NCBI GenBank assembly: GCA_035764005.1
Contig: DASTZZ010000055.1
Location: 62,001-126,000, forward strand
Reading direction: 5' to 3'
Length of the DNA stretch: 64,000 nt
DNA from: Terriglobales bacterium
GTDB taxonomy: Bacteria > Acidobacteriota > Terriglobia > Terriglobales > Acidobacteriaceae
Position 1 is the stretch's first letter, and each line of letters opens with the position of its first letter. The notes under the pieces were generated by a model, which was not told the origin of the DNA, searched no databases, and saw nothing but the letters and a program-made list of their open reading frames with translations. Below, piece by piece: positions 1 through 8,108 of this stretch. The position numbers and the translations under genes were made by a program.

Positions 1-395
1 TCTTTGCATGGACCAGTGGAAAGTGTTTTTGGAAAGAACTTGCCCATCTCCGCGAGCATGGGCAGCATCTTCAATTTTTCCAGAAAGCCCTCGGGCGATT
101 TCATGTTGAGCAGCTCGCGGATGCGTCCTGCGATTTCGTCGAGCGAGTCCACTTCGAGCGCCATCTGCATTCGCCGCTCGGAACCGAATTGGTTGATCAA
201 CAGCTTCGACCCGGGATGTCCTTTAACGTTTTCAAACAAAAGAGCAGGGCCGCCTGGTCTCGCGCCCTTGGATTTGGATACGCGGTCGGCAATTTCCGTA
301 ATTTCGAGGATCGGATCCGCTTCGACCCGAATGCGCTTCAGTTCGCCGGCACGATCAAGGGCGGAAATCCAGTCACGCAGGTCTTTGTAGGACAA
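1..395 (-). CDS. ubiD: UbiD family decarboxylase, N-terminal part (3' end lies outside the window)
   Basis: The minus strand reads a typical UbiD amino terminus: SYKDLRDWISALDRAGELKR, then ADPILEITEIADR and GGPALLFENVKGHPGSKLLINQFGS-type segments, which form the N-terminal domain of 4-hydroxy-3-polyprenylbenzoate decarboxylases. These prenylated-FMN enzymes decarboxylate aromatic acids in quinone synthesis (ubiquinone, or futalosine-route menaquinone). The catalytic domain lies beyond the window edge, so active-site residues cannot be checked. The start is TTG at 395-393. An in-frame TAG lies only three codons upstream (407-405), and AGGAGC (406-401) sits five bases before the TTG, so this start is well fixed. 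The Shine-Dalgarno sequence is part of an AGCTTAG-type repeat. A UbiA-type prenyltransferase lies at 13.2 kb and may act in the same pathway. Confidence 0.9.
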   Translation of the reverse strand, partial: MSYKDLRDWISALDRAGELKRIRVEADPILEITEIADRVSKSKGARPGGPALLFENVKGHPGSKLLINQFGSERRMQMALEVDSLDEIAGRIRELLNMKSPEGFLEKLKMLPMLAEMGKFFPKTLSTGPCK

Positions 396-398
396 AAG

Positions 399-526
399 AA
401 GCTCCTAAGCTGCTGAGCTCCTAAGCTGCTGAGCCTCAGCGCTGGAATGAGAAGAAGAAGCTCGATTATACGAATGAGTGCTTTCAGGCTTAGAAGCTTA
501 GGAGCTTAGCAGCTTAGAAGCTGCCG
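399..526. repeat. AGCTTAG-type imperfect inverted repeat
   Basis: Two clusters of the same short word face each other. The left one (399-434) has CTAAGCTGCTGAGC twice; the right one (487-526) has GCTTAGAAGCTTAGGAGC followed by TTAGCAGCTTAGAAGC. The right cluster is close to the reverse complement of the left, so the pair could form a long hairpin upstream of ubiD. Shorter copies of the same word occur near 1690, 2200, 8098 and 45436. Nothing suggests coding. Confidence 0.6.
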
Positions 527-601
527 GTTCAGCGTCCAACCACAATCCAGCAGCACACATCCTACATTTCGAAATCATTACAGCGAGGTGTTGCGCGCCC
601 G

Positions 602-1687
602 ATGTCCACGAAGATCAATCGCGAAGCAGAGTACCTGAATGCACTTTTCACCCTTACTCTGAGCCCGATTCAGGGTTCCAGGGCGACCGATCTGGTGGCA
701 TCGCTCACCCCGCAGGAGCAGGCTGAGTTTCTGTCACTGGCTGACTCGCACCACGTGATAGTGCGAGCGCTCAACACCGTCCTCGACTTCGCTACCCGCA
801 GTGGAAACACTCGACTGGCAGGCTGGGCAGCCACCGAGTTGGAAAAGGAACACAAAAGGATTTCAACCGCGCTGGTTTACCTGCAGGAAATTTGCAATGA
901 ACTGGAAGCGGCGAATTGCCCTACGACGGTGATGAAATCGCTCGACCATTATCCCGATCTCGGCAACGATCTCGACCTGTACAGCACCGCTGATGAGAGA
1001 TCGATTTGCAACGTGATGACTAGCAAATTCAATGCTCATATCGAGCCGCGAAGCTGGGGTGACCGCCTCGCCAACAAATGGAACTTCGCTGTGCCTGGGC
1101 TGAAGGAATCGGTGGAAATTCACGTCCAGCGGCTGGGACAGACAGGTGAACATACCGCGCTTGCGCGCAGGTTTGTCACGCGGCGAGTGCTAAAAGTCGT
1201 CGAAGAGAAGACCTACAACGTGCCTGCTCCGGAAGAGCGGATCGTCGTGGCGACACTGCAGCGGATGTATCGGCACTTCTACTTCCGCGTTTGCGACATT
1301 GTGAACTCGGCCGCGATCGTCGAATCGGGCGAGTTGAATTTCGACGAACTCAAGCGGTCAACGGAAGCGGCGGGTATTTGGCCCGGCGTCGCGACTTATC
1401 TTGCTATCGTTTCAGACCACGTGAAGCAATTTCGCGGAATTCCGCTGGCATTACCCAATTTCGTTGTCACAGCGGCCCGCTTTGGCGGCAATGAGATCAA
1501 GCCTCGCGCGCGGTTCTTGCGCGTTCCGGTGCTTCCCCACGGGGCGGCGTTGTACACGCATCAAGTTACGCACACCGCCATGCGCGGCGATGTCCCCGGA
1601 ACTTTTCGTCTCGGACTCCTGCCGTATCTGGCCTCCGCTGCGGCGGTTGCGTTCAAGATCACCGGCAGCGATAAGGGAGTCTGGTAA
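602..1687 (+). CDS. Nucleotidyltransferase-like protein (NTP_transf_5 type), function unknown
   Basis: A 361-residue soluble protein. Residues around 110-130 read VMKSLDHYPDLGNDLDLY, which resembles the lysine plus DxDLxx core of the uncharacterised nucleotidyltransferase family (NTP_transf_5), whose members often sit in surface-polysaccharide or peptide-modification loci. The N-terminal third is helical and hydrophilic. There is no signal peptide or membrane segment. The start is ATG at 602, about 20 bases after a possible GCGAGG signal. It stands alone between ubiD and UDP-glucose dehydrogenase, so context adds little beyond a loose cell-envelope link. The family assignment rests on one motif and is tentative; substrate and reaction are unknown. 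Confidence 0.6.
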   Translation: MSTKINREAEYLNALFTLTLSPIQGSRATDLVASLTPQEQAEFLSLADSHHVIVRALNTVLDFATRSGNTRLAGWAATELEKEHKRISTALVYLQEICNELEAANCPTTVMKSLDHYPDLGNDLDLYSTADERSICNVMTSKFNAHIEPRSWGDRLANKWNFAVPGLKESVEIHVQRLGQTGEHTALARRFVTRRVLKVVEEKTYNVPAPEERIVVATLQRMYRHFYFRVCDIVNSAAIVESGELNFDELKRSTEAAGIWPGVATYLAIVSDHVKQFRGIPLALPNFVVTAARFGGNEIKPRARFLRVPVLPHGAALYTHQVTHTAMRGDVPGTFRLGLLPYLASAAAVAFKITGSDKGVW

Positions 1688-1689
1688 GC

Positions 1690-1821
1690 CTAGAGCTTAG
1701 GCTCGCGATGCGGACGTGTGCGGCTCTTTCTCCGACTCGTGCTCGTCTTCCGCTCACCGCCCTTCTTGCGTGCGCTGCTATGCTTCGCCTTCTTTGTTCT
1801 TGCGCCTTTCTCTGCCGGCAT
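1690..1821 (-). CDS. Very basic 43-residue protein
   Basis: The minus strand encodes MPAEKGARTKKAKHSSARKK followed by a second Arg/Lys-rich half ending TRPHREPKL. About 40 percent of residues are Lys or Arg, and there are no hydrophobic segments. The ATG at 1821-1819 is preceded by GGAGG (1832-1828) six bases upstream, the strongest ribosome binding site in this part of the window, which argues for a real gene. A longer reading back to 1899 lacks such a site. The composition resembles small nucleic-acid-binding or ribosome-associated peptides, but no family is recognised. Confidence 0.5.
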   Translation of the reverse strand: MPAEKGARTKKAKHSSARKKGGERKTSTSRRKSRTRPHREPKL

Positions 1822-2021
1822 TTTTGGCCTCCGGATTTCTCTTCCGATGCGCGGGACTAAGGTGGTTCTGTCTTCCACTCCTGAGTGACGTACCGTCAAG
1901 TGGTTGGGTCCAAGCTTCTGATAACAGTGCTGTTACGTGCAACTCGGGTCAGCCTGGGCGGCATCTATTGCCAATGTCGCCGGGTACTCTCCCCTAAGCT
2001 GCCACGGCCCAGGAAAAAACG

Positions 2022-2207
2022 ATGGCCAAGAAATGGTGGAAGAATCACGAGGAACGGGAAAGAAATCCTCGTTTCTTAACCGGGAATATGCTCACCAGGG
2101 CCGAGCGCGAGAACCACGAAGGCGCTCGCATTAATCGCTGGCTGGAGCTAGCGGATAAGCTGCTGGGCAATTCTGATGACGACGATCCGGAGCCTTCAGC
2201 AGCTTAG
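2022..2207 (+). CDS. Small hypothetical protein, 61 residues
   Basis: The product is hydrophilic and begins MAKKWWKNHEERERNPRFL, continues with a possible amphipathic helix (INRWLELADKLLG) and ends with an acidic tail (DDDDPEPSAA). AGGA lies ten bases upstream of the ATG. No family is recognised. It is given moderate-to-low confidence because it is short and isolated. The 200 bases before it (1822-2021) hold no other gene that can be supported. Confidence 0.4.
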   Translation: MAKKWWKNHEERERNPRFLTGNMLTRAERENHEGARINRWLELADKLLGNSDDDDPEPSAA

Positions 2208-2243
2208 AAAACGTGGCGTCGGGCGACCGGGCCCAAATTTAGG

Positions 2244-3728
2244 CTAAGCGACTCGCCTCAGACCTGCGATGGCCGTATTCACCGGCATCGCGTCCGGTCT
2301 TCCAATGCTGGAGTACATCAATCCGGCTTTGGCCATTTGCTCGGGACGGTAGAGGTTCCGTCCATCGACCACTACGGGATGACGCAGCTCTTTGTGCAGG
2401 CGTTTCAAATCGAGATTCGCGAACTCCTCCCAATCCGTGAGTATCAACACGGCATCAGCATTGTGCGCTGCATCGTAGGCGTCTTCGGAAAATCGAATTG
2501 CCGATGAGCCAAGCACCGCTTTCGCTTGTTCCATCGCTGCGGGATCAAATGCAGAGATGCGGCAGCCTTCATGCACAAGGCACTCGATAATCGCGATGGC
2601 CGGCGATTCCCGGACATCGTCAGTCCCACCCTTGAATGCCAAACCGAGGACGGCGAGGTTCTTTCCGCGCAAGTTCCACAACGCCCGCCGCACTTTCCGC
2701 AGAAAGCGCTTACGCTGCTGCTGATTGATCGCGCGTACTTCCTCAAGAAGACGGAATTCGTATCCCACTTCCGCTGCCACTGCCTGGAATGCTGAGACGT
2801 CTTTGGGGAAGCACGAACCACCATATCCGATTCCTGGACGCAGGAACCTTGCTCCAATGCGTGAGTCCGTCCCGATCCCATCGGTTACCTGCTGAACATC
2901 GGCTCCAACCTGCTCGCAAATGTTCGCGACGGCGTTCACAAATGAAATCTTCATCGCCAAAAAGGCGTTTGACGCATGCTTGATGAGCTCCGCACTCTTT
3001 GCGCTGGTCAGAATGAGTCTTGCAGGAATGTTGGCTCTCGCCGGACTCGGGATCGCGAGCTTGTCTTCGTAGTAGCGGCCGGATGTAAGAGGCTCGTAAA
3101 TTCGCCGCAGCATCTGCGCCGCCCGCTCGCTATCGGCGCCGATGACGATTCGGTCTGGATATAGAAAATCCGTCACCGCAGTTCCTTCGCGCAGGAACTC
3201 CGGATTCGAAACCACGCTGAACATCTCCTCCGCGGTGCCGTTCAGCACCATTGCTCGTCGAATCCATTCGTTGGTGTACACCGGCACGGTGCTCTTCTCA
3301 ACGACAACTTTGTAGCTATCAATCGCCTCGGCGATTTCACAGGCCACCTGCTCGACGTAGGAAAGATCTGCCTCGCCGTCCTCGGTTGGAGGCGTACCCA
3401 CTGCGATAAAAATGGCATCAGAGGCGCGAACGGCGGAGGCCAAATCTTGAGTGAACGAGAGCCTCGTGCCGGAATGCCTGGTGATCAACTCAGGCAGGAA
3501 CTCTTCGTGGATTGGAACTTTCCCATTCCGGAGCGCGGCGATTTTCTTCTCGTCGCTGTCGACCAGGATGACTCGATGTCCAATTTCGGCAAAGCAAGCG
3601 CCGGCTACCAGGCCAACGTATCCTGAGCCCACAATGGCAATATTGAGAGATTCTTTTGGTCTGTCGCTATGATTTGTGTGCACTTGTTTGTCGATGCGAA
3701 GGTAAGTAGCGTTAGTTGCACTTTTCAT
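2244..3728 (-). CDS. ugd: UDP-glucose 6-dehydrogenase
   Basis: It oxidises UDP-glucose to UDP-glucuronate with two NAD+, supplying sugars for exopolysaccharide or lipid A modification. The N-terminal Rossmann motif NIAIVGSGYVGLVAG is followed by the VGTPP segment, the VVVEKSTVP strand, the NPEFLREG loop, and the catalytic-cysteine motif GYGGSCFPKDVSAF. The C-terminal domain contains FKGGTDDVRESPA. At about 494 residues it is slightly longer than the usual 430-450. The ATG at 3728 gives some 27 residues before the Rossmann strand; a GTG ten codons further in is a possible alternative. The frame stays open upstream to 4553, but that region lies over bshA and does not look like protein. It is divergent from bshA. 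Confidence 0.93.
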   Translation of the reverse strand: MKSATNATYLRIDKQVHTNHSDRPKESLNIAIVGSGYVGLVAGACFAEIGHRVILVDSDEKKIAALRNGKVPIHEEFLPELITRHSGTRLSFTQDLASAVRASDAIFIAVGTPPTEDGEADLSYVEQVACEIAEAIDSYKVVVEKSTVPVYTNEWIRRAMVLNGTAEEMFSVVSNPEFLREGTAVTDFLYPDRIVIGADSERAAQMLRRIYEPLTSGRYYEDKLAIPSPARANIPARLILTSAKSAELIKHASNAFLAMKISFVNAVANICEQVGADVQQVTDGIGTDSRIGARFLRPGIGYGGSCFPKDVSAFQAVAAEVGYEFRLLEEVRAINQQQRKRFLRKVRRALWNLRGKNLAVLGLAFKGGTDDVRESPAIAIIECLVHEGCRISAFDPAAMEQAKAVLGSSAIRFSEDAYDAAHNADAVLILTDWEEFANLDLKRLHKELRHPVVVDGRNLYRPEQMAKAGLMYSSIGRPDAMPVNTAIAGLRRVA

Positions 3729-3881
3729 AGAGTGCGCGAGTGCCGAAGCGCGCCAAGGATGTGACGCAGATTTATCCCACAACAAAAAGCACGTATCGGC
3801 GACTCGAGATCCAGCTCCGACCAGATTTCCTGCAGCGTAAATCGGGCACGCACATCCAATTCCGGTATCCTGCTCCAGCAA

Positions 3882-5024
3882 ATGAAAATAGGAATCACAT
3901 GCTATCCCACTTACGGCGGCAGTGGAGTGGTCGCGACCGAGCTCGGCATCGAACTGGCGAATCGCGGGCATGAGGTTCACTTCATCTCCTACTCGCAGCC
4001 TTTTCGTCTCACGGCGCCTCACGACAATATTCGCTATCACGAGGTGACGGTCTCGCAATATCCCTTGTTTGAGTACCCTCCGTACGACTTGGCACTCGCT
4101 ACTCGCATGGCGGAAGTAGCCGAGATCTATGATCTTGACCTGCTGCACGTGCACTACGCCATTCCCCATTCGGTCAGCGCAATGCTGGCGCGGCAAATGC
4201 TTGCTAAGGCAACTTTCGCTCGGCACTTGCCTTACGTCACTACTCTGCATGGGACCGACATCACGCTGGTCGGACAAGACCCTTCTTACTTGCCGGTCAC
4301 GCGGTTCTCGATCGAGGAGAGCGATGGTGTTACTGCCATCTCCGACTACTTGCGCGAGAGAACGATTCAAGAGTTCGCAGTACGCAAGCCGATCGAGGTA
4401 ATTCATAACTTCGTTAACTGCGATCTTTACAAGCGACCAAAAGACATCAGCGCCGAGCGATCCGTGTTTGCCGAACCTGAGGAGAAGCTGCTCGTCCATC
4501 TCTCGAATTTTCGCCCGGTAAAGCGAATTGGAGATGTAATCGAAATCTTTCATCGCGTGCAGGAGAAGGTTCCCTCACGGCTAATCATGATTGGCGATGG
4601 TCCCGAGCGCTCGGCGGCGGAATGGCAGGTCCGGCGTCTCGGACTGTTGAATCGCGTGTACTTTTTAGGAAAGCAGGGCAATGTCCACGAGAAGCTTGCC
4701 ATCTCGGATTTGATGCTTCTCCCGAGTCAGCTCGAGTCCTTCGGTCTGGCTGCTCTCGAAGCCATGGCATGCGAAGTACCAACCATCGGCACCAACGAAG
4801 GCGGAATGCCGGAGGTAGTCGAGCACGGCAAGAACGGATTTCTTGCTCCTGTCGGAGACGTGGAGCAGATGGCCGCGTATGCAATTGAAGTTCTTTCCGA
4901 CGAGAAGCGCTTGCACGAAATGGGCAAGCTGGCGCGATTCGAGGCGCAATCGCGCTTCTGCGCCTCCAGGATTATTCCCGAGTATGAAAAGTTCTATCGA
5001 CTAGTGCTGGAACGCGCCTCGTAA
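3882..5024 (+). CDS. bshA: N-acetyl-alpha-D-glucosaminyl L-malate synthase BshA
   Basis: A GT4-family GT-B glycosyltransferase that makes GlcNAc-malate, the first step of bacillithiol synthesis. The start MKIGITCYPTYGGSGVVATE is the BshA signature, followed by HEVHFISYSQPFRL and DLLHVHYAIPHS. The C-terminal nucleotide-sugar site is visible as NFRPVKR, GDGPER, LLPSQLESFGLAALEAMACE and GTNEGGMPEVV. Length (380 residues) matches the family. The downstream enzymes BshB and BshC are not in this window. The last 31 bases overlap the end of the convergent histidine kinase gene. Confidence 0.95.
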   Translation: MKIGITCYPTYGGSGVVATELGIELANRGHEVHFISYSQPFRLTAPHDNIRYHEVTVSQYPLFEYPPYDLALATRMAEVAEIYDLDLLHVHYAIPHSVSAMLARQMLAKATFARHLPYVTTLHGTDITLVGQDPSYLPVTRFSIEESDGVTAISDYLRERTIQEFAVRKPIEVIHNFVNCDLYKRPKDISAERSVFAEPEEKLLVHLSNFRPVKRIGDVIEIFHRVQEKVPSRLIMIGDGPERSAAEWQVRRLGLLNRVYFLGKQGNVHEKLAISDLMLLPSQLESFGLAALEAMACEVPTIGTNEGGMPEVVEHGKNGFLAPVGDVEQMAAYAIEVLSDEKRLHEMGKLARFEAQSRFCASRIIPEYEKFYRLVLERAS

Positions 5025-6385
5025 ATTGCCGAAGCGGCAGAGAACTCTCGCTCCGTCTGAAGTAATGGAACTTCGATTGAAATCCGGGTTCCTATTCCGG
5101 GACTGCTCTGGACGGTCATGTGAGCGTTCGCTCCGTACAGCACGCGCAGACGCTCGGCGACGTTGTACATTCCTATACCCTCGACGTGAGCCTCAGTCTC
5201 GTCGCCGTCACGGGCAAATCTTCTTCTCTCGCCAAACTTGCCGTTGCTCGTAGTCATGCCAACGCCGTTGTCTTCAATGTCGATGCGCAAACGATGTTCC
5301 GGCTGAAAACGGCTGCGCAGGACGATGCTGCCACCGTCGATCTTCGGCGCCAATCCGTGCTTGATCGCGTTCTCGATAATTGGCTGCAGCATCATGCTGG
5401 GGACGATTACATCGAGCGTCTGCGGCTCAAGATCTTTAATCACGCGCAGCTTCTCTGAGCCGAAACGCGCAACTTCGATGTCGAGATAGTTGTCGATGAA
5501 GTCGATCTCATCCCGCAATAGCACAAAAGCATCGTGCTTCTTGAGAAGAGAGCGAAGAATATTCGCCAGCTTCACAATCAACTCGCGTGCCTGCTCCGGC
5601 CTCACTCGCACCAGAGAAGAGATGGAATTCAGCGTATTAAAAAGAAAGTGCGGGTTGATCTGACTCTGCAGGGCATCGAGTCGAGCCTGCAGCAGAAGAC
5701 GTTCCTGCTCTTCAAGCTTCAATTCGATGCGAGTTGCGTTCCAGACCTTTATGGGAATAGCGACTGCGGCAATGGTTCCCGCATAGATGGCCACTTCCAC
5801 CCACAGATTGTTGCTGCTCAGGAAAAAGACGTGATTGGGAAAGGCGCGCCCAACTTGCTCCCGCAGAAATTGCAGCAGCAGAATTCCTACAAAGAACGCA
5901 ACCTGCCAGTCATGGCGCGGACGTGGAAAGTTTCGTCGAACCCAGCGATAGATGCTGAGATCAACCATTGGAGAAAACGACCAGATGTCCTCACGGTTCG
6001 CGGCGAACTCTCGAAAAGCTCCGGCGACGTACCCAGCTAGAGCGTTCATAGGAAAGGAAAGAAACTCATGCACCCACAACTCTGGAACGGCACATAGTGC
6101 TGCAAGTCCTACCCCCGCCAACCGCCCGCCCATCACCCCCACGATGATCGCGCTCTCAAACGCCACATCGGCAGCGGAGAAGTTCGGGACCATCGCGCGC
6201 ACCCATACGCCTAAGGCAACTGGTACGCCAACGAAGAGGACGATGTTGATCTGCTGGCGCGCGCTGCGCACCTCATTGCGAAATAAAACCGACTTGAAGT
6301 AGCGAGACCGCACCACGGCGCTGGCGATGGCCGCGACTACGCCAAGCCGAATCAGCAGCGTAATGAGGATCAGCTTCTCATCCAC
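4994..6385 (-). CDS. LytS/YehU-type sensor histidine kinase
   Basis: Residues 1-210 hold about six hydrophobic segments resembling the 5TM-LYT sensor domain. Then follow the His_kinase box with QSQINPHFLFNTLNSISSLV, where the histidine of NPHFLFN is the phosphorylation site, and an HATPase domain with N box (IENAIKHGL), DNGVGM and GIGMYNVAERL. The length (463 residues) is normal. Members signal to LytTR response regulators, often in control of cell wall or metabolite uptake. No partner response regulator is seen nearby, so the kinase is an orphan here. It converges on and overlaps bshA by 31 bases. Confidence 0.9.
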   Translation of the reverse strand: MDEKLILITLLIRLGVVAAIASAVVRSRYFKSVLFRNEVRSARQQINIVLFVGVPVALGVWVRAMVPNFSAADVAFESAIIVGVMGGRLAGVGLAALCAVPELWVHEFLSFPMNALAGYVAGAFREFAANREDIWSFSPMVDLSIYRWVRRNFPRPRHDWQVAFFVGILLLQFLREQVGRAFPNHVFFLSSNNLWVEVAIYAGTIAAVAIPIKVWNATRIELKLEEQERLLLQARLDALQSQINPHFLFNTLNSISSLVRVRPEQARELIVKLANILRSLLKKHDAFVLLRDEIDFIDNYLDIEVARFGSEKLRVIKDLEPQTLDVIVPSMMLQPIIENAIKHGLAPKIDGGSIVLRSRFQPEHRLRIDIEDNGVGMTTSNGKFGERRRFARDGDETEAHVEGIGMYNVAERLRVLYGANAHMTVQSSPGIGTRISIEVPLLQTEREFSAASAIYEARSSTSR

Positions 6386-6425
6386 GCCCTAAGCCTAGCA
6401 GGAATCGATCGCTATAATTCGAGAG

Positions 6426-7058
6426 ATGGGCACCTCTCCTACTCGAATTCAGGCGACCAAGCGCGCTGAAGCTGACTTTCCCACTCAGTTCGGCAACTTC
6501 CGCATTCTGGGATTCGAGGGGAGCCAGCGCGATCCTGAGACCTGCCGCCCGGAAGCCGCTGTGGCGGTCGTGATGGGAGACATTCAATCTGCGCCTCCTC
6601 TCGTGCGCATTCACTCGCAATGTCTGACTGGAGACGTGTTCCACTCTCTCCGCTGTGACTGTCGGCAACAACTTGAACTCGCTCTGCGGATGATCGCCGA
6701 TGCTGGAGCAGGAATTCTGCTTTATGAACAGAAGGAAGGCCGGGGCATCGGACTCATCGCTAAGCTGCAGGCATACGAGCTTCAGGACCAGGGACTCGAT
6801 ACCGTCGAAGCCAACGAGAAACTCGGCTTCAAAGCCGATCATCGCGAGTTCGAACTGCCTGCGGCTATTCTCAGGGCAATGGATGTGAGTGAAATAAGAC
6901 TAATTTCCAACAATCCTCAGAAGGTATCCGCACTTGAAGCTGCCGGCGTGCATGTAATCGAGCGGGTTCCCTGCGAGCCGGAGACGAGCGCACATTCTGC
7001 CGCATATCTGAGAACAAAACGAGAGAAGCTGGGTCATTTACTCGGAAGCAGTGAGTAA
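6426..7058 (+). CDS. ribA: GTP cyclohydrolase II
   Basis: It converts GTP to the diaminopyrimidine precursor, formate and pyrophosphate, the first step of riboflavin synthesis. The zinc site VRIHSQCLTGDVFHSLRCDC gives Cys66, Cys77 and Cys79. The catalytic stretch YEQKEGRGIGL and the C-terminal LISNNPQKVSALEAAGV are both intact. This is a stand-alone enzyme (210 residues), not fused to DHBP synthase, and no FMN riboswitch or other rib gene lies next to it. It is divergent from the histidine kinase, with 40 bases between the start codons. Confidence 0.95.
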   Translation: MGTSPTRIQATKRAEADFPTQFGNFRILGFEGSQRDPETCRPEAAVAVVMGDIQSAPPLVRIHSQCLTGDVFHSLRCDCRQQLELALRMIADAGAGILLYEQKEGRGIGLIAKLQAYELQDQGLDTVEANEKLGFKADHREFELPAAILRAMDVSEIRLISNNPQKVSALEAAGVHVIERVPCEPETSAHSAAYLRTKREKLGHLLGSSE

Positions 7059-7105
7059 ATGCTTGTGATGACATCTGTGCGCCACAGTGCGTCATCACAC
7101 CATCC

Positions 7106-8008
7106 ATGCCTTTGAGCCGCAAACGGCGCCTGACTCTTGTGCGTGAGGCGGAAGCCTCGGGCCGCACTCTGGAAATCTACCAGGAGATCAAGGCTGCGCT
7201 CGGCGTTCCTCATGTGAACGTCATCTTTCAGGCGTATGGCGCCTATCCCGCAGCTCTGGATGCGATCTGGAACGCTTTGCGTCCGTGCCTCGAAACGCAA
7301 GAATTCTTTCGTTGCGCAGAGCGACTGCGGGGTGAGGCGTACACCCGGACACACAATTACTTCACGGTACCTGACCTTTGCGCGAGCATCCAGCAAGTAC
7401 ATTTTTCAACCGGGGCTCAGCACGAACTCACCGACTTGGTCGAGCTGTTGCACTACAACAACCCTCTCCTGCTTTTGATTGCCGCCGCTCAGTTGCAAGC
7501 ATTCGAGGATGGACCGCCAATGGCGAAAACTGCAGAGCGCAATGCGGAGCATCCCGTCTTCACTCACAAGCCGATCAAGATTTCGGAAGAAGAGGCGTCG
7601 GCGCCAATCCGAAAGATTTTTGACGATATCAAACGCACGCTGGGAGTCACAGTCGTGAACACCGACTACCAGGCTTTCGCGCGCTTTCCCGATTTCCTCA
7701 ACATGTATTGGGGTGCGCTCAAACCGACAGTCTCGTCCCCACTCTACAGCGAAAATCGACGTGCGCTGCACGACTCGGCTCTAACGCTTGCGGGCGATCT
7801 TCCGAATGCTCCGCAACTCACAGTCGAGCGCATGCAGGAATCAGGCCTCAGCGCCGAGGAGATTAGCGCCGCCATTCACATCACCGAAGAATTTCTCGAT
7901 CTCCTGTCCGGTCTTGTCCTGAACATCGCCTTTGCCAAGATCTCCCTGGAGGGCGGCAACACCGGGAAGACAGGCCCGCAAACAGAGTTCCCAAAACGGG
8001 CAGCTTGA
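7106..8008 (+). CDS. DehI-type haloacid dehalogenase homologue
   Basis: DehI enzymes hydrolyse both D- and L-2-haloacids without a covalent intermediate. They are built from two tandem repeats, and both are visible here: TLEIYQEIKAALGVPHVNVIFQAYGAYP (residues about 21-48) and APIRKIFDDIKRTLGVTVVNTDYQAFARFP (about 167-196). The second repeat keeps an aspartate (Asp187 in VNTDYQAFARFP) at the place of the DehI catalytic Asp; the first repeat lacks it, as expected. Length (300 residues) fits. It starts 48 bases after ribA and may be co-transcribed with it. Substrate is unproven; many distant homologues may not be dehalogenases. Confidence 0.75.
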   Translation: MPLSRKRRLTLVREAEASGRTLEIYQEIKAALGVPHVNVIFQAYGAYPAALDAIWNALRPCLETQEFFRCAERLRGEAYTRTHNYFTVPDLCASIQQVHFSTGAQHELTDLVELLHYNNPLLLLIAAAQLQAFEDGPPMAKTAERNAEHPVFTHKPIKISEEEASAPIRKIFDDIKRTLGVTVVNTDYQAFARFPDFLNMYWGALKPTVSSPLYSENRRALHDSALTLAGDLPNAPQLTVERMQESGLSAEEISAAIHITEEFLDLLSGLVLNIAFAKISLEGGNTGKTGPQTEFPKRAA

Positions 8009-8108
8009 GGCGGTGTTGAATCGTCAAGGCACTCACCTCACGCAATCCGTTTGAAGCGGCCGGGTCTCCATGTACCAGCCCGAAGGACGGAATGTCTTAG
8101 CTCAGAAG

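Noticed and set aside
399-526. Repeated AGCTTAG words considered as a CRISPR array.
   Set aside because: The units are short, irregular and inverted, with no constant spacer length and no cas genes.
1930-2015. GC-rich hairpin-forming stretch considered as a riboswitch.
   Set aside because: No match to the c-di-GMP, cobalamin, TPP, FMN or SAM consensus could be found by eye, and the following ORF is itself uncertain.
3729-4553. The ugd reading frame stays open upstream to 4553, giving a 769-residue product.
   Set aside because: The extra 275 residues lie antisense to bshA, have no protein-like composition, and the Rossmann motif of Ugd already sits close to the ATG at 3728.
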